DNA of 21,712 nt, taken from an uncultured Saprospiraceae bacterium. GTDB lineage: Bacteria; Bacteroidota; Bacteroidia; Chitinophagales; Saprospiraceae. The translations under genes were made by a program, and so were the position numbers. Shown one piece after another: positions 13,542 through 21,620 of the stretch. The stretch is taken from assembly GCA_937959095.1 (NCBI GenBank), contig CALGLY010000350.1, positions 1 to 21,712 of the forward strand. The letters are read 5' to 3'. Every line of letters begins with the position of its first letter. Position 1 is the stretch's first letter. The notes under the pieces were generated by a model. It was not told where the DNA came from. It saw only the letters and a program-made list of their open reading frames with translations, and searched no databases.

Positions 13542-14306
13542 CTAGCAACAGTCCCAATAAAAATAAGCTTTATCAAATCGTTTTGCCTGCAAGTTTGCTC
13601 TACTAATGAAGACATGGCCTATTCCTGAATCTCCAAACATGATTTCATTATCCACATCTATTTGGAGCAATTGCACATCCCCTTCTCGAAATTTCCCTCC
13701 TCTAGGATCGGATTGTGTGAATTCGGCATAACCGCCTAGTTTATGACCTTCTGCATTAAGATATTTAGTTGCCTCTGCTTCGTTTTTTTCATCCAGTGTT
13801 TCTATAAATTCCCAAGCCTCTAAGTCATTAAATTTCATATCAAATTGACAATCCTGTATACCACCATAGTCTCGTGCGGATTCAAAATTTAAACGATGCA
13901 CTTTCATCACTGGAATCTCTTCATAGGCTGCTGTTGTGAGAAAAGAAAAATCGCTACGTGGCGAAGTTTTCATTTCTTCTTCACTGATGTATAAAACAGC
14001 AGATTCTTCATCGAACCAACTTTCAGGTGATAAATAAAGTTGGAACAAGCCCGTTTCAGGAAAATCGGGTAGAGGTGGTAGCTCACTAAAATTAATTTGT
14101 GCCACTAATACCATCGGTGCTCCATTCACATCTATGGGATATTCCCGTGCTTCTGGCAAAAATGGTAAGCCCAAAAACTTACTTGTTTTCAGCCCTAGTG
14201 TATCCGCTATTGGACTATCTTCTAGTGGTTCAGCCTTTATTTTGATAGAATTCCTTTGATAGGCTTTTAAGATTTCTTCAAAGGGTTTTAAACATATTGG
14301 TAACAT
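13542..14306 (-). CDS. YwqG-like DUF1963 protein
   Basis: A 254-residue cytoplasmic protein with no signal peptide or membrane segment. It follows the DUF1963/YwqG pattern: SKFLGLPFLPE near residue 45, then PMVLVAQINFSELP, GLFQLYLSP, HKLGGYAEFTQSDPR (about residues 187-201) and a C-terminal VQLLQIDVDNEIMFGDSGIGHVFISRANL, ending in a short cysteine pair. YwqG proteins are widespread, often encoded near toxins or in variable loci, and have no firm biochemical role. The start is ATG 14306, and residues 1-20 (MLPICLKPFEEILKAYQRNS) fit a family N-terminal helix. It may be a single gene: 251 gene-free bases with a hairpin separate it from the MoxR gene downstream. Confidence 0.88.
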   Translation of the reverse strand: MLPICLKPFEEILKAYQRNSIKIKAEPLEDSPIADTLGLKTSKFLGLPFLPEAREYPIDVNGAPMVLVAQINFSELPPLPDFPETGLFQLYLSPESWFDEESAVLYISEEEMKTSPRSDFSFLTTAAYEEIPVMKVHRLNFESARDYGGIQDCQFDMKFNDLEAWEFIETLDEKNEAEATKYLNAEGHKLGGYAEFTQSDPRGGKFREGDVQLLQIDVDNEIMFGDSGIGHVFISRANLQAKRFDKAYFYWDCC

Positions 14307-14331
14307 CTAAAAAGTATTCAATTTACTTGAC

Positions 14332-14353
14332 TTAGGGCTTACGTAAAAATAAA
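14332..14353. repeat. Solo half-site of the yaaA-upstream palindrome family
   Basis: TTAGGGCTTACGTAAAAATAAA matches the left arm of the 19816-19885 inverted repeat with two G-to-A changes. No partner arm is visible nearby. It lies in the divergent gap between the YwqG gene and the large VCBS lipoprotein gene. Confidence 0.65.
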
Positions 14354-14485
14354 CAGGAAGTCCTTAAATCGTTTTCACTCAAAGAATAAGGTCTAATAGA
14401 AAAAACAAAAAAAGTATTTTCAGAAGTAATTCAAACTCCTATCATTCCTAAAAACTCCCTAACTTCACCCGCACAAGAAGAAAAT

Positions 14486-17400
14486 ATGAAACAACTCTTA
14501 TACGCATTTATTCTACTCTTATTGTTTGCTTGTAGTAAAGATGAACGCAGCACACAAACACCTCGTTTTAGTTTACTTGCCGCAGAGGAAACAAGTATAG
14601 ATTTCCGAAATGACTTGAAGTATGATCGGACATTTAATGTGTATCGCTATCGCAATTTCTATAATGGCGGCGGTGTCGCATTGGGTGATGTGAATGGGGA
14701 TGGACTACAGGATATTTACTTTACAGGCAATATGCAGCCCAATCGCTTGTACTTGAATCGAGGTGATTTTCAATTTGAAGACGTGACAACAGCAGCAGGT
14801 GTAGCAGGTGAACGTGCGTGGTCTACAGGTGTGGCGATGGTAGATATTAACGCAGACGGATGGATGGATATTTATGTTTGCAATTCTGGTAATGTAGAAG
14901 GCGATAATAAGGAAAATGAGTTGTTTATCAATCAAGGAAATGGAACGTTCACGGAAGAAGCCGAGGCTTATGGCATTGCAGATAAAGGATTTTCTACTCA
15001 TGGTGTATTTTTTGATTACGATAAGGATGGCGACTTGGATTTATACCTGCTAAATAATTCCTTCAAAGCGATAGGAAGTTTCAATCTTCGAAAAAATGAA
15101 CGCCCCAAACGCGACCCAATCGGAGGCGATAAGCTCTACCGCAATGAAGGAAATAGCTTCGTAGATGTGAGCGAAGAAGCAGGAATTTATGGCAGTATTA
15201 TTGGCTTTGGTCTAGGGGTGACGGTAGGCGATATCGACCGCGATGGTTGGCAAGATATTTATGTGTCTAATGATTTTTTCGAGCGCGATTACCTCTACAT
15301 AAATAATGGCGATGGGACTTTCCGTGAGGAATTGGAACAGCAAATGCGCTCCATTAGCGCGGCTTCTATGGGCGCAGATATGGGCGATATTAATAACGAT
15401 GGCTATCCTGAAATATTCGTAACGGAAATGCTGCCAGAAAAGGACGGAGACATCAAACAAAAAACCACTTTCGAGGGCTGGAATCGCTATCAATATAGTT
15501 TGGAGAATGATTATTATCACCAATTTACGCGCAATATGCTACACCTCAATAATACCGATGGCACCTTTTCAGAGATTGGACGCATCGCAGGTGTGGAGGC
15601 GACCGATTGGAGTTGGGGCGCACTCATTTGTGATTTAGATAATGATGGCTGGCGCGATATTTTTGTAGCGAATGGCATCTATCAAGACCTTACCGATCAA
15701 GATTACATTGATTTTATAGCCAATGAAGAAACCCAACGCACCATCGTAGCAGGTGGTAAAGGTGCGGTAGATTATAAGGCTTTGATTGACTCGATTCCTG
15801 TGCGACCTGTGCCGAATTATGCCTTTCAAAATAAGCAGAATTTACTTTTTGAAAATAAAGCAAAAGACTGGGGCTTGGCACAACTTGGACACGCCAATGG
15901 CTCGGCTTATGGTGATTTGGATAATGATGGCGATTTAGATTTGGTAATAAATAATGTGAATATGTTGGCTTCTATCTATCGAAATGAGACGGATAGCACG
16001 GCTAATTATTTACAATTTTCCTTGGAAGGAGAAGGTAAGAATCTAGCTGCCTTAGGTACTAAAATCACGTTGAAATATGGCGAGCAAAGCAGCTATATCG
16101 AACATATGCCAATGCGCGCTTTTCAATCTTCGATGGACTATCATCCGCATTTTGGGCTGGGAGAGGTAGCGCAGGTAGATTCGGTGATTGTGGAATGGGT
16201 AGATGGGCGGAGTACCGTTTTGACCGATGTGGCGGCGAATCAGCGGATTACCTTGAGGCAGTCGGAAGGAAGCATGCAAGTGGACAGACTTTGGAGTCAC
16301 CCGTCCACTACTCCAATTTTTACCCAAACAAATCCTCCTAATTTCACACATAAAGAAAATCGCTTTTCCGATTTCGATGTACATCCTCTTATTTATCATA
16401 TGAATTCGACGGAAGGCCCGAAAATTGCTGTAGCCGATGTGAATACCGATGGACAGGAAGACTTTTATATCGGTGGCGCACAAGGGCAAAGTGGTGAGTT
16501 ATTTTTTGGGCAAGCAGATGGTAGTTTTTTAGCAAGTGGGCAAGCAGTTTTCACACGTAGCGTTGCATCAGAAGATATTGATGCTGAATTTTTCGATGGC
16601 GATGGCGATGGCGACCAAGACCTGTATGTAGTAAGTGGCGGCACACCTAATTCGATGAACCCTACCGCTTTACTCGATCGCTTGTACTTGAATGATGGCG
16701 CAGGCAATTTCACCGAATCGTCGCAACGTCTTCCAAGAACTGAATTTATGGTGTCCTCCTGCGTGGAAGCTGCCGACTATGACGGCGATGGCGACCAAGA
16801 TCTTTTTGTAGGTACGCGGATGCGTCCAAATCAATATGGTCTGCGCCCAACAAGCTATTTATTGGAAAATGATGGGAAAGGCAATTTCCAAAATGTTGCT
16901 CCTGAGCGTGCCCCTGATTTGAAACGTATAGGCATGGTGACGGATGCTATTTGGTCAGATTATGATGGTGATACAGACTTGGATTTGCTCATAGTAGGCG
17001 AGTGGATGCCTGTGCAGATTTTTGAAAATAAAAATGGAAATTTCCGCAAAAAAGAAGCCTTCTCCAATTCCAACGGCTGGTGGAATTGTATCAAAGCAGC
17101 CGATATAGATGCGGATGGTGATATGGATTATGTAGTAGGAAATCATGGATTGAATTCACGTTTCGAGGCGAGTGCAGATGAACCGATTTATCTTTATGTC
17201 AATGATTTTGATGGAAATAAAACGGCTGAACAAATTCTTTGTCGCTACGAAGATGGCGTACTCCTCCCCATGGTTCGCCGTGCGGATTTGGTGAATCAAC
17301 TCCCACACCTCAAGAAAAAATATTTGCGCTACAACAATTATGTAGGCGAAACAATGGAAGACATTTTTACGCCTGAAGAGCTAAAAGGTACGTTGCGATT

Positions 17401-17773
17401 AGAAGCCAATACGCTTGCTAGTTCGCTCTTACTCAATAGCGGAAATGGCAGCTTTGAAGTACACGCTTTGCCCTTCGCTGCCCAACTCGCGCCTATTTAT
17501 GGTCTAGCTCTTCACGATTTTGATAAGGATGGACATATGGACATCTTACTTGCAGGAAATTTTCATAGTGCAAAACCCGAAGTTGGACGTTATGATGCGA
17601 ATTATGGAACGTTTCTAAAAGGCGATGGTAAAGACGGCTTTGTAGAAATTACACCTAAGGATTCAGGTTTTCGCTTGGATGGGGAAGTGCGAGACTTGGA
17701 GGTTTTGAATGATAAAATAGTACTAGTTGGGAAATGTAACGCTGCGCCAAGTGTTTTTCGATTCTTGGAATAG
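14486..17773 (+). CDS. CRTAC1-like VCBS repeat lipoprotein with ASPIC/UnbV domain
   Basis: A 1095-residue lipoprotein. The signal peptide ends in the lipobox LLFAC, with lipidated C16. The following SKDE resembles the K-(D/E)2 surface-export signal of Bacteroidota lipoproteins, so display on the cell surface is likely. Residues 60-495 hold FG-GAP/VCBS blades with calcium loops (DVNGDGLQD, DINADGWMD, DYDKDGDLD, DIDRDGWQD, DLDNDGDLD). Residues 522-590 form the ASPIC/UnbV domain (GTKITLKYGEQ, then HFGLGEVAQVDSVIVEWVDG). Residues 620-1095 make a second propeller (STEGPKIAVADVNTDGQED, DGDGDGDQDLY, DYDGDGDQDLF). Relatives are often encoded beside SusC/SusD glycan-uptake genes; none is present here. 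No enzyme residues are visible; binding of a glycan or protein is the usual inference. ATG 14486 sits after an A/G-rich AGAAGAAAAT. Confidence 0.93.
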   Translation: MKQLLYAFILLLLFACSKDERSTQTPRFSLLAAEETSIDFRNDLKYDRTFNVYRYRNFYNGGGVALGDVNGDGLQDIYFTGNMQPNRLYLNRGDFQFEDVTTAAGVAGERAWSTGVAMVDINADGWMDIYVCNSGNVEGDNKENELFINQGNGTFTEEAEAYGIADKGFSTHGVFFDYDKDGDLDLYLLNNSFKAIGSFNLRKNERPKRDPIGGDKLYRNEGNSFVDVSEEAGIYGSIIGFGLGVTVGDIDRDGWQDIYVSNDFFERDYLYINNGDGTFREELEQQMRSISAASMGADMGDINNDGYPEIFVTEMLPEKDGDIKQKTTFEGWNRYQYSLENDYYHQFTRNMLHLNNTDGTFSEIGRIAGVEATDWSWGALICDLDNDGWRDIFVANGIYQDLTDQDYIDFIANEETQRTIVAGGKGAVDYKALIDSIPVRPVPNYAFQNKQNLLFENKAKDWGLAQLGHANGSAYGDLDNDGDLDLVINNVNMLASIYRNETDSTANYLQFSLEGEGKNLAALGTKITLKYGEQSSYIEHMPMRAFQSSMDYHPHFGLGEVAQVDSVIVEWVDGRSTVLTDVAANQRITLRQSEGSMQVDRLWSHPSTTPIFTQTNPPNFTHKENRFSDFDVHPLIYHMNSTEGPKIAVADVNTDGQEDFYIGGAQGQSGELFFGQADGSFLASGQAVFTRSVASEDIDAEFFDGDGDGDQDLYVVSGGTPNSMNPTALLDRLYLNDGAGNFTESSQRLPRTEFMVSSCVEAADYDGDGDQDLFVGTRMRPNQYGLRPTSYLLENDGKGNFQNVAPERAPDLKRIGMVTDAIWSDYDGDTDLDLLIVGEWMPVQIFENKNGNFRKKEAFSNSNGWWNCIKAADIDADGDMDYVVGNHGLNSRFEASADEPIYLYVNDFDGNKTAEQILCRYEDGVLLPMVRRADLVNQLPHLKKKYLRYNNYVGETMEDIFTPEELKGTLRLEANTLASSLLLNSGNGSFEVHALPFAAQLAPIYGLALHDFDKDGHMDILLAGNFHSAKPEVGRYDANYGTFLKGDGKDGFVEITPKDSGFRLDGEVRDLEVLNDKIVLVGKCNAAPSVFRFLE

Positions 17774-17776
17774 TAG

Positions 17777-17962
17777 TAAGGCAACTCCCAATAATAAATT
17801 GCACATTTTATACTGATCTTTTCCCTTCTGATAAGCCTTGAAAAAATCTTATTTAGCTAGGCTATACGCGCCTGCCTGACGGCAGACAGGGTTTTTAAAG
17901 GTTTATCAGAAGAAAAAATAACTACCCTAAAATTGTGCACTTTATTAATGTGAATTGCCTAA
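17777..17962. repeat. Nested imperfect palindrome, element 3 (186 bp)
   Basis: Outer arms 17777-17805 and 17934-17962 are complementary at 24 of 29 positions. Inner arms 17819-17839 and 17898-17918 match at 18 of 21. The centre carries the GC-rich dyad CCTGCCTGACGGCAGACAGG at 17871-17890. The element starts four bases after the stop codon of the VCBS lipoprotein gene and fills most of the convergent gap. A short direct TAG flanks both ends (17774-17776 and 17964-17966), too short to prove a target duplication. Confidence 0.8.
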
Positions 17963-18025
17963 GTAGTGCGTGTTAATTTTTCATCTGATCTGAAGTCAGA
18001 ATAAAGTCATCCCTAAACTGTATTG

Positions 18026-18042
18026 TTTATTTCTACGCAAGC
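18026..18042. repeat. Solo half-site of the yaaA-upstream palindrome family
   Basis: TTTATTTCTACGCAAGC is identical to the first 17 bases of the right-arm core at 19861-19877. It lies nine bases beyond the stop of the EamA gene, with no opposite arm nearby. Confidence 0.7.
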
Positions 18043-18051
18043 AATGGGAAA

Positions 18052-18942
18052 TCAGGCTTTTCGTTTCTTCGTACTCACCAGATATACCCCTGCAAAAATA
18101 AGCGCAGCGGAAACCATTTTGATAGTAGTGAGGGAGTCTTTCCCCATACCAATAGCAATGGTAGCTGCAATGACAGGTTGTAGGTAAATATAAATACTCA
18201 CTACGGAAGGGTTTACAATGCTCAGGGCAGTGACATTGAGTAAGTAAGTGAAAAACGTAGCAAAAACACAAACATAAAAAACCGAAAACCAAACAAGTGG
18301 CGGAAAACTACCCCAATCTACTGTATGAACATCGCTTATGCCAAAAGGGAGTACCATGACTAGACCAAGCATAAATGTCCAGCGTAGTACCGTGATTTGA
18401 TGGTATTTTTCCATTAGGCGTTTCACCAAGACTAAATAAATAGCAAAGGAAAAGGCATTCAGGAAGATAAGAATATCCCCTAAAAATTGGCTAGATTGGA
18501 AAGAGATTTTTTGTCCATAAGTAATCAATAAAATAGCACCTGATGCACCTATAAGAATACCTATAATTTTTCGTGGAGTAATAACTTCCTTGAGTAGCAC
18601 CGAAGACGCGATAAGTACCAACATGGGAGTGGTGGTCATAATGAGCGAGGCATGGATAGGCGTGGTCTCTTTCAGTCCGACGAAGAAAAAACACATATTA
18701 ATCGCCACACCAAATAAGGCACAGAGCAGAATGCGAACAAAATCGGCGCGATCTATCTTTTCGCGGACAAAGAGTTGATGTGTGACTGTAAATAAGAGTA
18801 TGCCTACTAAGATACGAAGCACAATGAAACCGAGTGGTTGCACCCATTCGTCGTCCATTGCAATTTTGGCTATACTATAATTAGCACCATAAATGAGAGC
18901 TACTGCGAATAGGGCTAAATGTGCTTGTAGTTGCTTATTCAT
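18052..18942 (-). CDS. EamA-family (DMT superfamily) transporter
   Basis: A 296-residue inner-membrane protein with about ten hydrophobic segments arranged as two EamA halves (roughly residues 8-140 and 150-285), ending in a basic tail (STKKRKA) as usual for the drug/metabolite transporter superfamily. Diagnostic pieces are ALIYGANYSIAKIA in helix 1, ALFGVAINMCFFFVGLKETTPIHASLI (helices 3-4), and SFAIYLVLVKRLMEKY at the start of the second half. Members export amino acids, metabolites or drugs; the substrate cannot be predicted. The ATG at 18942 starts directly before the first helix. It is 92 bases downstream of yaaA on the same strand, so the two could share a transcript. Confidence 0.93.
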   Translation of the reverse strand: MNKQLQAHLALFAVALIYGANYSIAKIAMDDEWVQPLGFIVLRILVGILLFTVTHQLFVREKIDRADFVRILLCALFGVAINMCFFFVGLKETTPIHASLIMTTTPMLVLIASSVLLKEVITPRKIIGILIGASGAILLITYGQKISFQSSQFLGDILIFLNAFSFAIYLVLVKRLMEKYHQITVLRWTFMLGLVMVLPFGISDVHTVDWGSFPPLVWFSVFYVCVFATFFTYLLNVTALSIVNPSVVSIYIYLQPVIAATIAIGMGKDSLTTIKMVSAALIFAGVYLVSTKKRKA

Positions 18943-19034
18943 TTTTTTCCAACTTCTAGTGCTACTGTGTTTTCTGCCTTGAGCCGTGCAAAAATAGCCT
19001 CGGTCTCATTGTCAGATTGCTTATGACAAAGTAC

Positions 19035-19799
19035 TTAATCTCGTGTGAATACATAATGTTTCTCATTAGAAAGTCCCTCATTGAACTGATAATCATAAGC
19101 GACTAAATGCTTCAATTCTTGGACTTTGGTGATGCGGTGTTTTATGATTTCGTGTGCCATTGCGCCACGTGCTTTTTTCGCATTGAAAGCAATAGTTTTG
19201 TAGACACCTGCTCTATTTTCTTTGAAATCTACTTTATAGAGTTGCCCATCTAATTGTTTAGTCTTGATGGATTTAAAATATTCATTAGATGCCAAATTAA
19301 TAATGGCTTCGCTGCCTGATTCGGCAAGGTCTTTGTTGAGGAGATTTGTAATTTTGGCATCCCAAAATTCGTAGAGATTTTTGCTACCGTTTTGTTGCAG
19401 ACGCGTTCCCATTTCCAAACGATATGCTTGCATCAAATCCATTGGACGCAGTAGCCCATAAAGCCCCGATAGGATACGTAAATGTCGTTGGGCGAACTCC
19501 AAATCATCCACACTAAAGGTGTCGGCTTGCAGCCCTGTATAAACATCACCTTTGAAGGCAAGTACGGCTTGTTTAGCATTTTCGAGATGAAAAGGAGTAG
19601 CAAAATCACGGAAGCGATTATAGTTAAGATTTGCTATCTTCTCACTTACTTTCATTAATTGTTGGATATCGGATACTGATTTCTCTTGGAGTACATCCAC
19701 TAATTTTTCACTATCCGCTAGTAGGCGCGGTTTAGTATGTGTGCTAGACGTGCTAGTCGAAAAATCGAGTGTTTTGGCAGGTGATAGTATAATAATCAT
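19035..19799 (-). CDS. yaaA: Peroxide stress protein YaaA
   Basis: A 254-residue cytoplasmic YaaA (DUF328/UPF0246) protein. In E. coli YaaA lowers intracellular free iron during hydrogen peroxide stress and binds DNA. The family signature is complete: IIILSPAKTLDF at the N-terminus, then AVLAFKGDVYTGLQADTFS, HLRILSGLYGLLRPMDLMQAYRLEMGTRL, LYEFWDAKI, NLASNEYFKSIK and FNAKKARGAMA. The frame stays open upstream to 19892, but the correct start is ATG 19797-19799: it gives the universal MIIILSPAKTLD start, and the 31 extra codons lie in a palindromic repeat. A 26-bp inverted repeat begins 16 bases upstream and may affect expression. Confidence 0.95.
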   Translation of the reverse strand: MIIILSPAKTLDFSTSTSSTHTKPRLLADSEKLVDVLQEKSVSDIQQLMKVSEKIANLNYNRFRDFATPFHLENAKQAVLAFKGDVYTGLQADTFSVDDLEFAQRHLRILSGLYGLLRPMDLMQAYRLEMGTRLQQNGSKNLYEFWDAKITNLLNKDLAESGSEAIINLASNEYFKSIKTKQLDGQLYKVDFKENRAGVYKTIAFNAKKARGAMAHEIIKHRITKVQELKHLVAYDYQFNEGLSNEKHYVFTRD

Positions 19800-19815
19800 G
19801 CGTTCCGTATTTTTA

Positions 19816-19885
19816 TCGTTAGGGCTTGCGTAGAAATAAATGGTACACTTTGATGGAGAATTTATTTCTACGCAAGCCCTAACGA
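19816..19885. repeat. 26-bp perfect inverted repeat upstream of yaaA (70-bp element)
   Basis: Arms 19816-19841 and 19860-19885 are exact reverse complements around an 18-base spacer. The arm core reads AGGGCTTGCGTAGAAATAAA. Half-sites recur alone at 14332-14353 (two changes) and 18026-18042 (exact over 17 bases), so this is a dispersed repeat, not only a local hairpin. A MITE-like or REP-like unit, or a regulatory dyad, would fit. Confidence 0.9.
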
Positions 19886-19986
19886 AACGCAAAAGAAAGA
19901 ACTATTGTTGAAATAATCTCAAGAAGCCACCTTGAATTTATTCTTGTACGTTGCCTAACCTTCCATCTCTTCTTGTACAAAGTGAA

Positions 19987-20024
19987 AAAAAGCCTCTTGC
20001 ATGTTTCCACACAAGAGGCTTTTT
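19987..20024 (-). terminator. Intrinsic terminator of the lipoprotein gene
   Basis: A 13-bp perfect stem (AAAAAGCCTCTTG 19987-19999, CAAGAGGCTTTTT 20012-20024) with a 12-base loop lies 74 bases after the minus-strand stop at 20098. A run of seven T ends the minus-strand copy, giving a typical rho-independent terminator. It also isolates yaaA from this transcript. Confidence 0.9.
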
Positions 20025-20097
20025 ATAATAATACTAATCCAGATTCAGAGTAATAATAATTCTAAATATGGATTGGTATGATACTTCAATTCAACGA

Positions 20098-21063
20098 CTA
20101 GTACTTAATCGCGAATTCGTAGCCATCATTATTATTATCAGTAGTTGCATTCACAGCAGTACACTGCAATAGGTAGTATCTGCCAGAGTTGCCAAACACA
20201 GAGAATACATCACCTACTTGTACTTGCTCTGATACTAACTCACCAGCGGTATCATCCGAAGGATTTGCTAGGTCATCAGTACCTACCAATGAAGCACCTG
20301 CATTATAAGCAGCTAATACTTGCTCTTTATTATCTACTTTATCGAAAGTCAAGTTTTCAGCTACTAGACCCAAGTTTACGAAACGTACAATTGCATTATT
20401 CACACCAGAGATTTGCTGTCTCCAGTTCGTATCAGCTGTCTTATCGAAGTCAATACCTTCATCTTGAAGCTCTGCTCTCTCATCATTAGAACCTACACTA
20501 TCACCAGTATCAAGGTCTAATCCACCTGTACCAGCAGGGCCAGCTTGATTCAACAATGCACCAGTCAATACTTGATCAAGGGGTGTCGTTTCTACTATTA
20601 CTATAGGTTCTAGTATCGTGATACCCAAAGAAACAACATCTGTCAATTTACCCTCATCTTCTACTTCAAAAGCATAAGAGTAAAAACGCTCTCCTTCTAC
20701 TGCTGGATCAGTAGCAATAGTAATGTCGAATGTTTGTCCAGTCTTATTGATAATAAGCTGTGGGTTGTTTGCTAAATCTACACCTGCAATCGTGATACGA
20801 GCAGGATCTAGCTTCACACCATCTTCGTATATGGTAAGTGAGCTTAGATTTTGAGTGCCAGCAAGCATTTCTACGCTTACAGAAAACGCATCTCCTACTT
20901 CTAATTCTGCATCTTTAGTCAAGAAACCCTCTGCTTCAAGGAAACTGATTGTCGGAGGCGTATCCAATGGATTACCTGTAACAATTGGATCTTCTTCGCA
21001 AGAAGTTAAGAAGATTGCAAAAAAGGCTAAAAGGGTTGCGGATTTAAAAAATATATTCTTCAT
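20098..21063 (-). CDS. Hypothetical lipoprotein with acidic beta-rich body
   Basis: A 321-residue lipoprotein with lipobox FLTSC (C22) followed by EED. The mature protein is acidic and beta-rich, with an immunoglobulin-like or PKD-like first half (PPTISFLEAEGF near residue 36, then VGDAFSVSVEMLAG and YSYAFEVEDEGKLTDVVSLGITI). The second half contains LLNQAGPAGTGGLDLDTG (about residues 171-188) and TNWRQQISGVNNAIVRFVN, then a closing YYLLQC...DGYEFAIKY. I recall this combination in unnamed Saprospiria lipoproteins but know no function or domain name. It has its own terminator, and a 557-base gap separates it from the next gene upstream on the same strand. It is predicted in the periplasm or on the outer membrane; surface exposure is uncertain. 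Confidence 0.88.
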   Translation of the reverse strand: MKNIFFKSATLLAFFAIFLTSCEEDPIVTGNPLDTPPTISFLEAEGFLTKDAELEVGDAFSVSVEMLAGTQNLSSLTIYEDGVKLDPARITIAGVDLANNPQLIINKTGQTFDITIATDPAVEGERFYSYAFEVEDEGKLTDVVSLGITILEPIVIVETTPLDQVLTGALLNQAGPAGTGGLDLDTGDSVGSNDERAELQDEGIDFDKTADTNWRQQISGVNNAIVRFVNLGLVAENLTFDKVDNKEQVLAAYNAGASLVGTDDLANPSDDTAGELVSEQVQVGDVFSVFGNSGRYYLLQCTAVNATTDNNNDGYEFAIKY

Positions 21064-21129
21064 AATAGTTGATCAGGTTTTGTTTATATGATCAAATAAT
21101 GTGTTTTGATGAATATGAGTATTCAATGA

Positions 21130-21155
21130 AATTAAAATAGCAATGAAAATTAAAA
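21130..21155. promoter_or_regulatory. 26-base AT-rich motif shared with the MoxR upstream region, copy 2
   Basis: It matches 13374-13399 at 24 of 26 bases and lies 67 bases upstream of the lipoprotein start. A partial tandem copy (CAATGAAATTAAAATAG) begins just before it at 21124, so this copy may be a low-complexity repeat rather than a promoter. Confidence 0.4.
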
Positions 21156-21538
21156 ACATCTTAATGGAATATTAGCTAAAAGAAGCTCCTCCATTTGTTT
21201 TTATTTTTACATTTTTATTTCAATCTATAATTACTTCAAGTCCATTCGCCCACAAATAACGCCCTTTTAGACTAGCTATTGCGCGGATGGACACCAACTT
21301 TAACGAATCATTAAAAACACATAGAACATCCACTAAATCAACACTTTGACGGAAGAATACAATACTTACTACTGTTTTTGATGGTTATAAAGAGGAAAAA
21401 ACATAGAATATTATTGCTAAGGCAATAAAAACAAAAAAATATTTTTCAAGCCCTCTCTTTTTTCTTTTAGAATGATATTAAGAGGTTTAACTCTTTTTAT
21501 TAATTCTTTGCAAGAGATTCTAAAGTAGAAAACTAGAT

Positions 21539-21603
21539 TTAAGTACCTAAGCATAATTAATAGCCTCCTCAAAAATGACGATTAATTACGCTTAGGTACT
21601 TAA
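21539..21603. repeat. Long AT-rich hairpin after the right-edge gene
   Basis: Arms 21539-21561 and 21581-21603 match at 22 of 23 positions; the single mismatch becomes U-G on minus-strand RNA. The loop is 19 bases. It starts 17 bases after the stop codon of the partial minus-strand gene at 21621, so it probably ends or protects that transcript, though a T-run is weak. Confidence 0.75.
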
Positions 21604-21620
21604 CAGTTACATTACCGAAT

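Larger units (their letters stand above)
21064..21620. other. Long gene-free region upstream of the lipoprotein gene
   Basis: The 557 bases contain no credible gene. They hold a TTGATCA (21069-21075)/TGATCAA (21089-21095) dyad close to the lipoprotein start, the motif at 21130-21155, a GTCCATTCGC (21240-21249)/GCGGATGGAC (21283-21292) imperfect dyad, a small AAGAG/CTCTT stem near 21480-21495 and the long hairpin at 21539-21603. The lipoprotein promoter should lie in the first 150 bases, but no clear box is seen. Confidence 0.6.

Noticed and set aside
12328..14306. MoxR plus YwqG as a defence or toxin-immunity system
   Set aside because: No effector, nuclease, toxin or partner ATPase gene is adjacent; the 251-base gap with a hairpin argues against one operon, and both families are common outside defence loci.
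17996..18292. 98-codon minus-strand frame with cysteine/histidine-rich translation
   Set aside because: It overlaps the end of the EamA transporter gene in another frame; the transporter frame has clear membrane helices and family motifs.
19800..19892. 31-residue N-terminal extension of YaaA
   Set aside because: The extension is translated from the 26-bp inverted repeat, and the family universally starts at MIIILSPAKTLD-like sequence, so ATG 19799 is the start.
21281..21600. Search for a small gene or tRNA in the right-hand gap
   Set aside because: Frames are short and interrupted, and no cloverleaf with a T-loop GTTCRA motif was seen; only hairpins are supported.
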